In this document: one piece after another, positions 8,584 through 19,014 of the stretch
Position numbering within the stretch: the first letter of the stretch is position 1
Layout of the letters: each line of letters opens with the position of its first letter
From: Myxococcus terminator_A
Lineage (GTDB): Bacteria > Myxococcota > Myxococcia > Myxococcales > Myxococcaceae
Direction of reading: 5' to 3'
DNA: 64,000 nt
Assembly (NCBI GenBank): GCA_049194865.1
Contig: JBLZWL010000116.1
Coordinates: 1-64,000 of the forward strand
Translations under genes and position numbers: made by a program
Notes under the pieces: model-generated
Seen by the model: only the letters and a program-made list of their open reading frames with translations
What the model was told of the DNA's origin: nothing
Database searches by the model: none

Positions 8584-9401
8584 GGCAGCAGCTTCCTCGC
8601 CAGCCCGCGGTCCTGTCGCCCCGCCCGGCCAACCTCGATGAGACCCGCGATGCGCTCCTTCACCTTCGCCACATACCCCTCGATGACGTGGTCGTCCTCG
8701 TCCCCGGTGCCGTGGAAGACGAGCGGCTCGCCATAGTGGATCTCCAGCTGCACCGGCAACGGCACCGGGAGCAGGTACGGCGTCAGCGGGATGTACGGCA
8801 CCCCCAGCAGCTTGCCCAACGTGTACGCGTTGAACACCGTGGGGATGGCCGAGCCACCTCCCAGGAACGCGAAGGGGATGATGGGCGAGCGCGTCTGCAA
8901 CGCGAGCCGCACGAAGCCCGTGCCGAAGTCCACCAGCGAGTACCGGTCCGGATACAGCTTGGCCGTGCCGCGCGCGCCCTCCGGGAAGATCATCAACAGC
9001 CGGTCGTCCTCCAAGAGCCGCTTCGCATGCTCGGGCAGCCCGGTGAACTGGCCGGTGCGGCTGGCCCAGAGGGAGGAGACGGGGAACTTGTGGAGGAAGC
9101 GCTCCACCATGCCCTGCGACAGCCGGGGCGGGTCCATCTCCAGCATGGTGGACGTCAGCACCATGGCGCCGTCCACCGCCACGCCGCCGGAGTGGTTGCC
9201 CACCAGCATCCCGCGCCCTCGGGCGGGAATGTGGTGGATGCCATGGCAGCGCACCCGGAAGTAATACCGGTAGATGAGCGTGAAGAGGCGCAGCGCGTCC
9301 CTCACGTGCCTCTTGGAGATTCCGTACGGGTCCACGCCGTACTCGTTGAACGGCAACTCCAGCCGGTCAACCCGCGCTTCCAATCCGTCGCTCAGGGCCA
9401 C
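8580..9401 (-). CDS. PlsC-like lysophospholipid/glycerol acyltransferase family protein
   Basis: About 273 residues. It has the LPLAT signature: NHSGGVAVDG (acyl-acceptor His and Asp) and FPEGARG, as in membrane-associated glycerolipid acyltransferases, closer to the DGAT-like subgroup than to PlsC itself. The start is uncertain: the frame is open to 9509, which would overlap the divergent ABC gene. GTG 9401 and GTG 9419 (preceded by CCCGGG) are the reasonable starts. First gene of a two-gene operon with the SDR. Likely role: membrane or storage lipid acylation. Confidence 0.8.
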   Translation of the reverse strand: MALSDGLEARVDRLELPFNEYGVDPYGISKRHVRDALRLFTLIYRYYFRVRCHGIHHIPARGRGMLVGNHSGGVAVDGAMVLTSTMLEMDPPRLSQGMVERFLHKFPVSSLWASRTGQFTGLPEHAKRLLEDDRLLMIFPEGARGTAKLYPDRYSLVDFGTGFVRLALQTRSPIIPFAFLGGGSAIPTVFNAYTLGKLLGVPYIPLTPYLLPVPLPVQLEIHYGEPLVFHGTGDEDDHVIEGYVAKVKERIAGLIEVGRAGRQDRGLARKLLP

Positions 9402-9502
9402 GGCGCGGGACCGTAGCACCCCCGGGTGAGTCCCGCTGCATTCCGCGCCGAGTGCATTGGGCCAAGACCCCTCCCTGGTCCATACTGCCGCCACATCCCC
9501 CC

Positions 9503-10452
<950 letters not shown>

Positions 10453-10453
<1 letters not shown>

Positions 10454-11481
10454 TGGGCTCGTTGGGACAACTGCTGCTGATGCGGCTGCGGGTGTTGTGG
10501 CGCCAGCCCGAGGTGCTCTTCTGGACGTTCATCTTCCCCATCGTCACCACGCTGGTGCTGGGGCTGGCCTTCCGCAACGAGTCGCTGTCGCCCGTGCGCG
10601 TGGCCGTCACCGATGGGCCGGGGGCCCCGGCGCTGCTCGCCCGGTTGGAGGGGACGCCGGAGCTGGAGGCCCAGGTCCTGGACGCCGCCGAGGCGCGGCG
10701 CCTGCTCGCCCGAGGGCGGGTGTCGCTGGTGCTCGTGTCCGGTGGCTCGAGTCCGGAGGCGCTGGTGGACCCCAGCCAGCCCGAGGGCCGCACCGCGCGG
10801 CTGCTGGTGTCCCAGGCCCTGGCGCGGGCGCCGGACGCCCCCCGGCTGGAGTCGGTGAAGACGACGCCCGTGTCGGAGCCGGGCAATCGCTACATCGACT
10901 TCCTCATCCCCGGGCTGCTCGGCATGTCGCTGATGTCCTCCAGCCTGTGGGCGCTGGCGGTGCCGCTGGTGTCGATGCGCGGCGGCAAGCTGCTCAAGCG
11001 CCTGGCGGGCACACCCATGCCCCGCTCGCACTTCTTCCTGGCCTTCCTCCTGGGGCGCACCGTCTTCGCGGTGCTGGAGGTCGCCTTCTTCTGCGTCTTC
11101 GCGCGCTGGCTCTTCGGCGTGCCGATGTTCGGCAGCTACTTCGCGTTGCTGGGCGTGGGCCTCTTGGGCGCCATGTGTTTCGCCTCGCTGGCGCTGCTGG
11201 TGTCCATCCGGGCGCGCAGCGAGGAGTCGGTGGGTGGCCTCGTCAACCTGGTCTCCATGCCGATGATGTTCCTGTCCGGCGTCTTCTTCGCGTCGGAGAA
11301 CTTCCCCGGCTGGATGCAGCCGCTCATCCGCGCGCTGCCGTTGACGGCGCTCAATGACTCGCTGCGCTCCATCATGCTGGAAGGCACGTCGCTGATGACG
11401 CTGGGAGTGCCCATGGCGGTGCTCGCCGCCTGGACGGTCCTTCCGATGGTCGCCGCGCTGCGCTGGTTCCGCTGGGTCTGA
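10453..11481 (+). CDS. ABC-2 type transporter permease
   Basis: 342 residues. An N-terminal membrane segment (LFWTFIFPIVTTLVLGLAF) is followed by a periplasmic-type domain of about 130 residues. The next membrane segments lie at about 150-345, including the conserved PMMFLSGVFFASENFPGWMQ loop of the ABC-2 family. It overlaps the ATPase gene by one base and ends 10 bp before the methyltransferase gene, so export and tailoring genes are probably co-transcribed. Confidence 0.92.
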
Positions 11482-11491
11482 GGGAGAGTCC

Positions 11492-12985
11492 ATGTCGAAG
11501 CCCGCCGTGTCACCTGCCTTCGTCCAGCAGCTCAACTTCCTGGCCCGCGACGCGAGCAACGAGTCCGCGGCGCTCCAGGCCGCGTTCTCGCTCGGGTTGC
11601 TGGACAGGCTTCCCCGGGGGCCCGGCGCGGTGCCCGTGTCGCTGGAGGCCCTGGCTCGACAGCTGGGTGCGAACTCGCGCGGAGTGCGCTCCGTCATCGA
11701 GCCCCTGGTGGGCCTGGGCTTCGTGCGACTGGAGGAGGGGCGGGGCTACGCGCTCGCGGACGCCACGGCGGCCTTCCTCGCGGAGGACTCCTTCACCGCG
11801 CGGCTGCGGGACGTCCTTGGCTGGTGGCACGTGACGGCGAAGCTGCCGGAGGCGGTGCGCACCGGTGGCGCGGTGGACGGGCGAGATTTGCTCGGCTGGT
11901 ACAGCGCGCTGTTCCTTTCGCCCTCGCCGCCCGCGCCTGGCCCCGAGGCGGAGGACTTCCATGACCGCTTCGCGCGCAACTTCGCGCGCACCCAGGCGCT
12001 GGTGACGGCGGCCGAGCTGGGCCTGCTGGCGCGCCTGGTGGAGTCGTCCGCGCCGAAGGCCACGCTGGCTGCCGAGCTGGGCGCGCATCCGGAGGGGCTG
12101 GGCGTGTTGTTGGGCGTGCTCGCCACGCTGGACGTCACGCGCGAGGAGGACGGGCGCTGGGGCTTCACGGAGTCCGCGGCGCGGATGCTGGATGCGACGA
12201 GCCTGCCGTACTTCCAGCGCGCGCTGCCGGCGACGATGGCCTACTGGGAGGCCTTCGGGCACCTGGACGAGGCGGTGCGCGAGCATCGCTTCCGGTTGGA
12301 CTTGAGGGAGCCCGAGACGGCGCGCCGCATCTACCAGGAGAACGCGTCGCGCATCTCCAGCATCTTCGCCTCGCACCTGCGGCTGAGTCGCAAGGCGGCG
12401 GAGCTGGTGGGCTCCATGCGCTCGCTCGCGGGCGCGCGGGTGCTGGACGTGGGCACCGGCTCCGGCGTGTGGGGCGCGGCCTTCGGGCTGGCGGCGCCCA
12501 CGACGCACGTGACGTACCTGGACTCGCCCCATGTGCTGGACGCGGTGCGCCCGCACCTGACGAAGCTGAAGCTGGAGGCCCGCTCGCGGCTGTGGGAGGG
12601 CGACTGCCTCACGGTGGACTACGGCGAGGCGGAGTACGACGTCATCCTCCTGCCGCAAATCATCCCCGCGCTGCCGCCCGAGGCCCTGCCGGGCTTCTTC
12701 GCGAAGCTCGCGCGGGCGCTGCGGCCCGGAGGGCTCCTGCTCATCTCGGGCTACCTGCTCACGGACCGGCGGGACGGGCCGCTCGACGCGCTCTACTTCT
12801 CGCTGCGGCGCTACGTGTCCAACGAGGGCGACGTGTTGTCCCTGCCTGAGTTCCGCGCGCTGCTGACGCCCGTGGGACTGTCGTCCGCGCGGGGCTTCGA
12901 CATGCCCATCCAACAGGTGGTCGTGGCTCATCGCGGCGACGTCGCCTGGCCCGTGGTCCCCAGCGCAGCCGTGACGGCCGCGTAA
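11492..12985 (+). CDS. SAM methyltransferase with two tandem N-terminal winged-helix domains (copy 1)
   Basis: 497 residues, larger than the 330-370 typical of O-methyltransferases of this class. Residues about 10-100 and again about 155-260 each read as the winged-helix/dimerisation domain of acetylserotonin-O-methyltransferase-like enzymes (ALQAAFSLGLLDRL, then ALVTAAELGLLARL). The catalytic Rossmann domain follows, with motif I VLDVGTGSGVWG near residue 315 and post-motif ALRPGGLLLISGY. The SD GGGAGAG lies just upstream. It shares architecture and many motifs with 15279-16775. Substrate unknown; a small-molecule tailoring step in the NRPS neighbourhood is likely. Confidence 0.88.
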   Translation: MSKPAVSPAFVQQLNFLARDASNESAALQAAFSLGLLDRLPRGPGAVPVSLEALARQLGANSRGVRSVIEPLVGLGFVRLEEGRGYALADATAAFLAEDSFTARLRDVLGWWHVTAKLPEAVRTGGAVDGRDLLGWYSALFLSPSPPAPGPEAEDFHDRFARNFARTQALVTAAELGLLARLVESSAPKATLAAELGAHPEGLGVLLGVLATLDVTREEDGRWGFTESAARMLDATSLPYFQRALPATMAYWEAFGHLDEAVREHRFRLDLREPETARRIYQENASRISSIFASHLRLSRKAAELVGSMRSLAGARVLDVGTGSGVWGAAFGLAAPTTHVTYLDSPHVLDAVRPHLTKLKLEARSRLWEGDCLTVDYGEAEYDVILLPQIIPALPPEALPGFFAKLARALRPGGLLLISGYLLTDRRDGPLDALYFSLRRYVSNEGDVLSLPEFRALLTPVGLSSARGFDMPIQQVVVAHRGDVAWPVVPSAAVTAA

Positions 12986-13006
12986 GTCCTCACTTCCGGA
13001 GTCGAG

Positions 13007-14173
13007 ATGGAACCGCTGCGTTCATTCTTCATGGAGGACTACCTGGAGGGCTCGCGGTTCACCGCGCGCTACAACCTGGGGGAGTCCGGTGGCCGTCCCG
13101 TCACGGTGGGCGAGCTCCTGACGGGCTCGGGGGTGAGTCCCGCCGAGGCGGCGGACGTCTTCCTGTCCACGCTCTTGCGCGACAGTCCCAACTGGGGGCG
13201 CGCGGACCTGAGGGATTTGGTGGCCGCCATGCACCCGGGCGCCACGCGGGACAACGTGCTCATCACCACCGGCACCAGCGAGGCGCTGCTGCTGCTGTTC
13301 CGCCAGCTGCGTCCGCGCAAGGTGGCGCTGGCGTGGCCCGCGTTCCAGCTCCTCTACGAGCTGCCTATGCAGCAGGGCGCGAAGCTGGTGAAGCTGCCCG
13401 TGCGTTGGAATGCCAAGGGCCAGCCGTCCATCGACGCGGGCGAGTGGCTGGAGCGACTGGAGCGTGAGCGTCCGGACGCCGTCATCATCAATACGCCCCA
13501 CAACCCGAGCGGCCTGGTGCTGGACGCGGGGCTGCTGGACGCGGTGACGGCGTGGGCCGAGGCCAACGGGGCCACGGTGGTGGGCGACGAGCACTACCGG
13601 TTCCTGTCCTCGGAGGACGCGGTGCTGGGGGCCACGGTGTGGCGGCCGGGCACGCGCTCGTTCGTCACGGGCTCGTTCATCAAGTGCCTGGGGTGTCCGG
13701 GGCTGCGCATCGGCTGGTGCGTGGGCGACACGAAGATGCTGGCGTTGATGCAGAACGAGAAGAACTACACGACGCACACGGTGAACCCGGTGACGGAGTG
13801 GATTTCGTACGAAGTCCTCAAGGACCTGCACAGCCCCGCGCTGCACCGCGCGCGTGAGGACTGGCTCCAGAACCGACGCACGCTGGCCGCGTTCCTGGAG
13901 CGCTCGCGGGGCGTGTACGGCACCGCGCCGCAGGGGGGCCTCGTCACCTGCATCGGCGTGCGGGACGCCATGGAGCCTGCGGTGTTCTCTGCCCGGTTGG
14001 AGGCCCTGGCGGCGGCGGATGTGTTCGTGCTGCCGCTGAGCGCCATGGAGGTCGGCGAGCCCCGCGGCGCGCATCCCCTGGAGCGGGGGCACGGCTTCCG
14101 GCTGGGGTTGGGCGCGGCACCGGCGCACTTCGCGGAGGCGCTCGCGGTGATTGAGCGGGCGACGGCCCGGTAG
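13007..14173 (+). CDS. PLP-dependent aminotransferase-fold enzyme, capreomycidine-synthase-like
   Basis: 388 residues, fold-type I. Seen: TPHNPSG, GDEHYRF (Asp and Tyr that bind the cofactor), PLP lysine in SFIKCLGCPG, and GLRIGWCVGD with the carboxylate-binding Arg. From memory, the YNLGE start and GLRxGWCV resemble VioD/capreomycidine synthase and related arginine-modifying PLP enzymes more than housekeeping aminotransferases. It starts 21 bp after methyltransferase copy 1 and is probably in the same operon. It could make an unusual amino-acid building block. The exact reaction is not readable. Confidence 0.85.
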   Translation: MEPLRSFFMEDYLEGSRFTARYNLGESGGRPVTVGELLTGSGVSPAEAADVFLSTLLRDSPNWGRADLRDLVAAMHPGATRDNVLITTGTSEALLLLFRQLRPRKVALAWPAFQLLYELPMQQGAKLVKLPVRWNAKGQPSIDAGEWLERLERERPDAVIINTPHNPSGLVLDAGLLDAVTAWAEANGATVVGDEHYRFLSSEDAVLGATVWRPGTRSFVTGSFIKCLGCPGLRIGWCVGDTKMLALMQNEKNYTTHTVNPVTEWISYEVLKDLHSPALHRAREDWLQNRRTLAAFLERSRGVYGTAPQGGLVTCIGVRDAMEPAVFSARLEALAAADVFVLPLSAMEVGEPRGAHPLERGHGFRLGLGAAPAHFAEALAVIERATAR

Positions 14174-14175
14174 CG

Positions 14176-15144
14176 CTACCGCAGCAGCGCGGTGAAGGAG
14201 TGGTCGCGGGCGGAGTAGTCCGCGTCCTCCAGCAGCATCTGGTGCACGCGGCCCTGGAACGCGGTGGGCACGGCGGGGAACAGGTGGTGCGTCAGGTGGT
14301 ACTGGTCGTGCCGGGGGAACAGCACCCGGTTGAGCCAGCCCCATGCGAAGATGTGATTGCGCGAGCGGTGGAACTCGTCCGGCGAGCCGATGACGCCCGC
14401 GTGGTCCACCGCGTCGGACCAGTAGCGGATGACCTGGTACGGCACCATGTACGGCAGCGCGTAGAAGAGGGCGAACGCCTTCCAGCCGATGCCCCACTGA
14501 GCCAGCGCCACCAGTCCCGCGAGGAACGCCCACCGCGTGAGCGTCACCGCCCACGGGTCCGTGCGGTGGAAGAGCACCGGCCGCAGGAAGGCGGGCAGGT
14601 GCATCAGCGAAAGGGGCCGCAGCAGATGGTCCTTCACGAACGGCCGGTCCGCCTCCGCGAAGCCGAAGCGGCGCCGGGGCGCGAAGTCCAAATCCTTCTG
14701 TGCGTCACCCAGGTGCAGGTGGTGCGTGAAGTGCTCGCGCGTGTACGGCTCCAGCGCTGTCAGGTCGATGACGGCCAGCAGGTGGCCGAAGACGCGGTTG
14801 CGGCGCTTGCCGCGCACGAACATGCCGTGACAGGCCTCGTGCAGCATGTTGCCCAGCGCCCGGAAGCGCGTGCCGATGAAGAAGGCGACGAGCGGGTAGA
14901 CGACCCAACCCGCCACGGGGTGGTCCGCCATCAGCCGCGCCGTGCCCAGGGCCGCCGCCACCGCGAGGCCGACGTGCAGGAGCAGGTGCCCCACGCCCGC
15001 CGGCAACGAGTGCGAGTGGTAGCCCAGCGTGGCGACCCGCCGGGCGAACTGGCCGCGCAGCTTCGTGGCGATGGACGCGCCGCGCTCGCCCGTTTCGGGC
15101 AAGGCCACGGAGCCAGGACTGTCCATCTTCGGCACGGCGCGCAT
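14176..15144 (-). CDS. Membrane fatty acid desaturase
   Basis: 322 residues. Three histidine boxes that bind the di-iron centre are visible: HEACHG (about residue 100), HFTHH (about 136) and HLTHH (about 283), between four hydrophobic stretches. This is the acyl-lipid/beta-carotene-hydroxylase-like desaturase superfamily in the inner membrane. Its stop is 2 bp from the stop of the convergent aminotransferase. It is transcribed after methyltransferase copy 2 (134-bp gap). It may modify a fatty acyl part of the local product or membrane lipids. Confidence 0.9.
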   Translation of the reverse strand: MRAVPKMDSPGSVALPETGERGASIATKLRGQFARRVATLGYHSHSLPAGVGHLLLHVGLAVAAALGTARLMADHPVAGWVVYPLVAFFIGTRFRALGNMLHEACHGMFVRGKRRNRVFGHLLAVIDLTALEPYTREHFTHHLHLGDAQKDLDFAPRRRFGFAEADRPFVKDHLLRPLSLMHLPAFLRPVLFHRTDPWAVTLTRWAFLAGLVALAQWGIGWKAFALFYALPYMVPYQVIRYWSDAVDHAGVIGSPDEFHRSRNHIFAWGWLNRVLFPRHDQYHLTHHLFPAVPTAFQGRVHQMLLEDADYSARDHSFTALLR

Positions 15145-15278
15145 CAGGACCTTTCAGGGGTCTGACTCGAACGCGAGGGAGGAGCGACGCTAGTCGGGGT
15201 ATCGCGCCACGAGCAAGCGAGTGGCCCGGATTCGCGGGGGATATGCCCCGAGTGGAAAGCCCGTGACGCGGTGCGTGC

Positions 15279-16775
15279 TCAGTCCGCCAGCCGCGTGGGC
15301 AGGCTGACCCCGGGGCGCGCGGCGAGAATCATCTCCTGCGTGGGCAGGGGGATGCAGACGGACGAGGACAGGCCCACCGCCTCCAGCAGCCGCGCGTACT
15401 CGGAGGCGGACAGCAGGTCGCCCTCGTTGGTCATGAACCGACGCAGGCCGAAGTACAGGTGGTCCAGGGGCCCGTCGCGGCGCTCGTTGAGCACGTACTC
15501 GGCGATGAGCAGCACGCCGTCGGGCTTGAGCGCCCGGGCCACGCGCGCGAACAGGCCCGGCAGGCTCTCCGGCCTCAGGACGTTGAGCACCTGGGGGAGG
15601 ATGATGACGTCGAAGGCAGCCTCCCCGAAGTCGTGGGTGAACAAGTCTCCAGGCCAGAAGCGCGCCCGGTCCGCCACCTGGAGCCGTTTCAGGTTGGCGC
15701 TCACCTGCTCGAGCACCACCGCCTGGTCGAAGTAGGTGACGTGCGTCGTCGGCGTCGCGCGCGCGAAGGCCGCGCCCCACACGCCGGAGCCCGTGCCGAT
15801 ATCCAGCACCGCCGCGCCCTCCAGCGGGTGCGCGCGAGCGAGCGTGGTGGCCGCCTTGCGACTGAGCTGGAAGTGCGACGCGAAGACCGCCGTAATCTGG
15901 TTGGAGTTGTCCGCGTAGAAGCGCCGGCTCACCTCCGGGTCCTTCAGGTCCAGGATGAAGCGCTCCTCGCGCACCGTCTCGCCCAGCCGCCCCAGCGCCT
16001 CCGTGTACTGCGCGGACACGCTCAGCGAGCGCACCAGGTACGCCAGCGCCTTGCCGTCCAGCAGCCGTCGCGCCTCCGCGCTCAGCCCGAAGGCCTCGCC
16101 CTCCCGCGTCGCGAGGCCCAGCTTCTCCAGCACCTCCACCACGACGCGCAGCCCGGTCGTGCTCAGGTAGGTGGCCGCGCCCAGCTCCGGCAACGTGCGC
16201 GGCGCGGACGCGAGCAACTCCAGCAGGCCCAGCCGCCCCGAGGTGATGAGCACCTGCGTGCGCGCGCCGCTCCGGGCGAAGCGGTCGAAGAAGTCCTCCG
16301 CCTCCGCGCTGGAGGCGGGCGCGGCGGCCTCGAGGAGCAGCGCGCGGAGGTGTCCAAGCACATCCCAGCGACGTCCCGCGTGCTCCACGGGCTCGCCGTG
16401 TTTCACCGCCTCGTCGAGCAGGGCCACCGGGCTCCACCACGCCTGCTCGGCCTGGAGTCGCTGGAGGAAGGCGCTGTCTCGCAGGAACGCCGCGGTGCCT
16501 TGCGTCAGGGCGAAGCGCCGCGCGTCAGCGTCCTCCTGCTGGGCGACGTAACCCAGGCACACCAGCAGCTCGAGCAGGGCCCGCAGTCCTCGGGCGGAGG
16601 TGCTCGTCGTGGTGGCGAGCGCCTCGACGGAACCTGGAGTGGAGATGCCCTGCACCGGAAGTGCGTCGAAGAGGCCCAGGCGAAGGGAGGCCTGCAGGAG
16701 CGCTGACTCGTTGGCGGCGTTGCGCGCCCAGAAATGGAGTGACTGCGCGAGGGAGGGGCTGGGGGAGGCCGTCAT
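15279..16775 (-). CDS. SAM methyltransferase with two tandem N-terminal winged-helix domains (copy 2)
   Basis: 498 residues from ATG 16775; the frame runs on to 17114 but that part lies inside the divergent permease gene. It is a paralogue of 11492-12985. First winged helix begins FWARNAANESALLQASLRLG; second TQVLITSGRLGLLELL; SAM motif I VLDIGTGSGVWGAAF; and the conserved ERRDGPLDHLYFGLRRFMTNEGD end. The two copies bracket the aminotransferase and desaturase in opposite orientation. Likely a small-molecule O- or N-methyltransferase. Confidence 0.88.
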   Translation of the reverse strand: MTASPSPSLAQSLHFWARNAANESALLQASLRLGLFDALPVQGISTPGSVEALATTTSTSARGLRALLELLVCLGYVAQQEDADARRFALTQGTAAFLRDSAFLQRLQAEQAWWSPVALLDEAVKHGEPVEHAGRRWDVLGHLRALLLEAAAPASSAEAEDFFDRFARSGARTQVLITSGRLGLLELLASAPRTLPELGAATYLSTTGLRVVVEVLEKLGLATREGEAFGLSAEARRLLDGKALAYLVRSLSVSAQYTEALGRLGETVREERFILDLKDPEVSRRFYADNSNQITAVFASHFQLSRKAATTLARAHPLEGAAVLDIGTGSGVWGAAFARATPTTHVTYFDQAVVLEQVSANLKRLQVADRARFWPGDLFTHDFGEAAFDVIILPQVLNVLRPESLPGLFARVARALKPDGVLLIAEYVLNERRDGPLDHLYFGLRRFMTNEGDLLSASEYARLLEAVGLSSSVCIPLPTQEMILAARPGVSLPTRLAD

Positions 16776-16965
16776 GCGCTGTCTCGAAGGAGGGAGGAGG
16801 CGGCGTGCAGCTTGGTCTGTCCTTCTTGCGTCGCGCAACCAGCCAGGGCGTATGGCTTGTATCGCTCGAAGGGGTTCTCTATCGTCCGAGGCTCCACGTC
16901 CGGTCGAGGACGCCGCCCGCCCCGCCGGGGCGAGTGTGCAGGGTCCGCATCGCGAGGAGTCTCCA

Positions 16966-19011
16966 GTGACGTTGCTGTCGTTCGCGCTCCAGAGCGTCGT
17001 GGCCCGACCTCGGAGCTGGGTGGTGGCCCTGCTGGCGCTCGGCTCAGCGCTGCTGCTCACCCTGGGCTTCGCGATGGTGGCGGGCATCTCCGAGGGCACC
17101 CAGCGCAGCGTCATCGAGAGCGGAGCAGGCCACTTCCTCGTCTACAACTCCCAGTCCACCGAGTCCGCCGTGGTGGTGACGGGCCCCACGGGCGCGCCGG
17201 TGCTGGTGCCGCTGCCGGACTATTCCGCCACCGAGGCCCGCGTGCGCGAGACGCCCGGGGTGAGCGACGTCGTGCCGCTGGAAGTGGGCATGGGCGCCAC
17301 GTTCCGCGGCAACTACCTGGACGACAAGCTCTCCACCGCGCGTGCCGTGGCGCGTCAGCCGCCCTCGCCGGAGCGCGATGCCCGGCTGGTGAGGCTGGGG
17401 GTGGACCTGCAACGCACGCTGCGGGACGTGGCGCGTGACGCGGACCGGCAAGCGGAGGCCTTCCTCACCGCCGACGAGGCGCGCATGGACCGCGCGGCGC
17501 TGGAGGAGGCGACGACGCCCGCCTTCTGGGAGCGCTTCGGAGCCCAGCCGCTCGCCGCGCTCGAGTACCTGGAGAACCACGTCGCCCGGCAGGTGGGCGA
17601 GGGCGAGTCCATCGACATCGAGTACCTGGGCAGTGACTTGAACCAGTTCGTCCGCGCCTTCCCGCGCTTCGAACTGGTGACGGGCACGCTGCCGCCCCCG
17701 GGACACCGGGGCCTGCTGTTGGGACACGGCCTGTACGAGCAGCGCTTCAAGCTGCCGGTCGCCGCGCGGCTGGACGAGCTGAAGCGGGAGCTGGACCGGG
17801 GCGCGTTGCTCGCGGAGGACGAGCGGCTGCGCACGCTGGTGGACCGCGCGTCGGCGGAGCTGCCGGACCTGCTGGCGCGCGTGGACGCGGAGCGCTCGGA
17901 CGCCGCGAGCGCGGTGCTCACCCGCGTGCTGGGACACCCCGGCGAGGCGGAGGCCCTGTGGCGCGAGTTCCTGAAACTCGATGACGCCAACTTCGCCACC
18001 CGTCACCAGCTCTTCTACGCGGAGCTGGCCCCGCTGTTGCCGCTGTACCGCGTGAAGCCCGGGGACACCGTGGTGCTCAAGGGTCTGGACTCGCTCGTCA
18101 ACGGCGTGCCTCTCAAGGTCTGGGGCACGTACCGCTTCCGGGGGCTCGGCGGAGACGCCAGCCGCGTCAACACTCTCAGCCTCATGGACCTGGTGAGCGC
18201 GCGCTACCTGTCGGGCCGCCTGTCGCCGGAGCTGGTGGAGGAGGCGAAGCGCGACGCCCAGTCGCTCGGCCTGGACTTCCTGCCGGAGTCGGAGGTGGAC
18301 CTGCTCAAGCCGGCCACCGTGGTGGAGGTCGATACGCCGGAGAAGCCCTCGTCGGGGATACCGGACTTCCCGCGCGCCCGCGCGTGGCCGGAGACATTCT
18401 CCGCGACCGAGCTGCGCGGAGGCAGCGTGCTCCAGGCGGCCGTGGTGGTGACACCGGAGGCGAACCCGGAGGCGGTGGCCCTGGACGTCGTCCAGCGCGC
18501 GACGAGCGCGTCGGTGCCGCTGACGACGGTGGACTGGGAGGCGGCGGGCGGCTTCGTCAGCGAGGTGGTGGGCCTGACGCGGGTGGTGCTGCTCGCGTTC
18601 TCCGTCATGTTGTGTCTGTTCGTCGTGCTGGTCTCCGCCGGTACGCTGCTGCTCCTCGCGCAGGAGCGCGTGGGCGAGGTGGGGACGATGCGCGCGGTGG
18701 GAATGCAGCGGCGCGACGTGTTCGGCTCGCTGTTGACCGAAGGGCTGCTGCTGGGCGGACTGGGCGCGGGCGTGGGCCTGGCCATCGCGGCGGCGCTGCT
18801 GTTCGGGATGATGGGAGACGGCATCGGCGTCACGGACGAGTCCCTCCAGTTCTTCATGGGAGGCCCGGTGCTGATGCCCCGGCTGTCCCTGGGGCAGGGC
18901 GCGGCGGTGTGGCTGGGCGTGGTGGGCGTGGTGGTGGTGGCCTCGCTGGTGCCCGCGTGGCGCGGCAGCTCGGTGCCTCCCGCCGTGGCGATGCGAAAGA
19001 GGGAGGACTGA
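16966..19011 (+). CDS. FtsX/MacB-type permease with large extracytoplasmic domain
   Basis: 681 residues from GTG 16966, chosen because GAGGAGT lies 6 bp upstream; the open frame before it is not protein-like. One membrane helix near residues 12-38 is followed by an extracytoplasmic domain of about 500 residues, then three helices at the C terminus (VVLLAFSVMLCLFVVLVSAG onward) with the FtsX signature VGTMRAVGMQRRDVF. The family serves LolCDE lipoprotein release and MacB-type extrusion. The stop is 3 bp before the next permease. No partner ATPase gene is adjacent. Confidence 0.9.
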   Translation: MTLLSFALQSVVARPRSWVVALLALGSALLLTLGFAMVAGISEGTQRSVIESGAGHFLVYNSQSTESAVVVTGPTGAPVLVPLPDYSATEARVRETPGVSDVVPLEVGMGATFRGNYLDDKLSTARAVARQPPSPERDARLVRLGVDLQRTLRDVARDADRQAEAFLTADEARMDRAALEEATTPAFWERFGAQPLAALEYLENHVARQVGEGESIDIEYLGSDLNQFVRAFPRFELVTGTLPPPGHRGLLLGHGLYEQRFKLPVAARLDELKRELDRGALLAEDERLRTLVDRASAELPDLLARVDAERSDAASAVLTRVLGHPGEAEALWREFLKLDDANFATRHQLFYAELAPLLPLYRVKPGDTVVLKGLDSLVNGVPLKVWGTYRFRGLGGDASRVNTLSLMDLVSARYLSGRLSPELVEEAKRDAQSLGLDFLPESEVDLLKPATVVEVDTPEKPSSGIPDFPRARAWPETFSATELRGGSVLQAAVVVTPEANPEAVALDVVQRATSASVPLTTVDWEAAGGFVSEVVGLTRVVLLAFSVMLCLFVVLVSAGTLLLLAQERVGEVGTMRAVGMQRRDVFGSLLTEGLLLGGLGAGVGLAIAAALLFGMMGDGIGVTDESLQFFMGGPVLMPRLSLGQGAAVWLGVVGVVVVASLVPAWRGSSVPPAVAMRKRED

Positions 19012-19014
19012 CCC

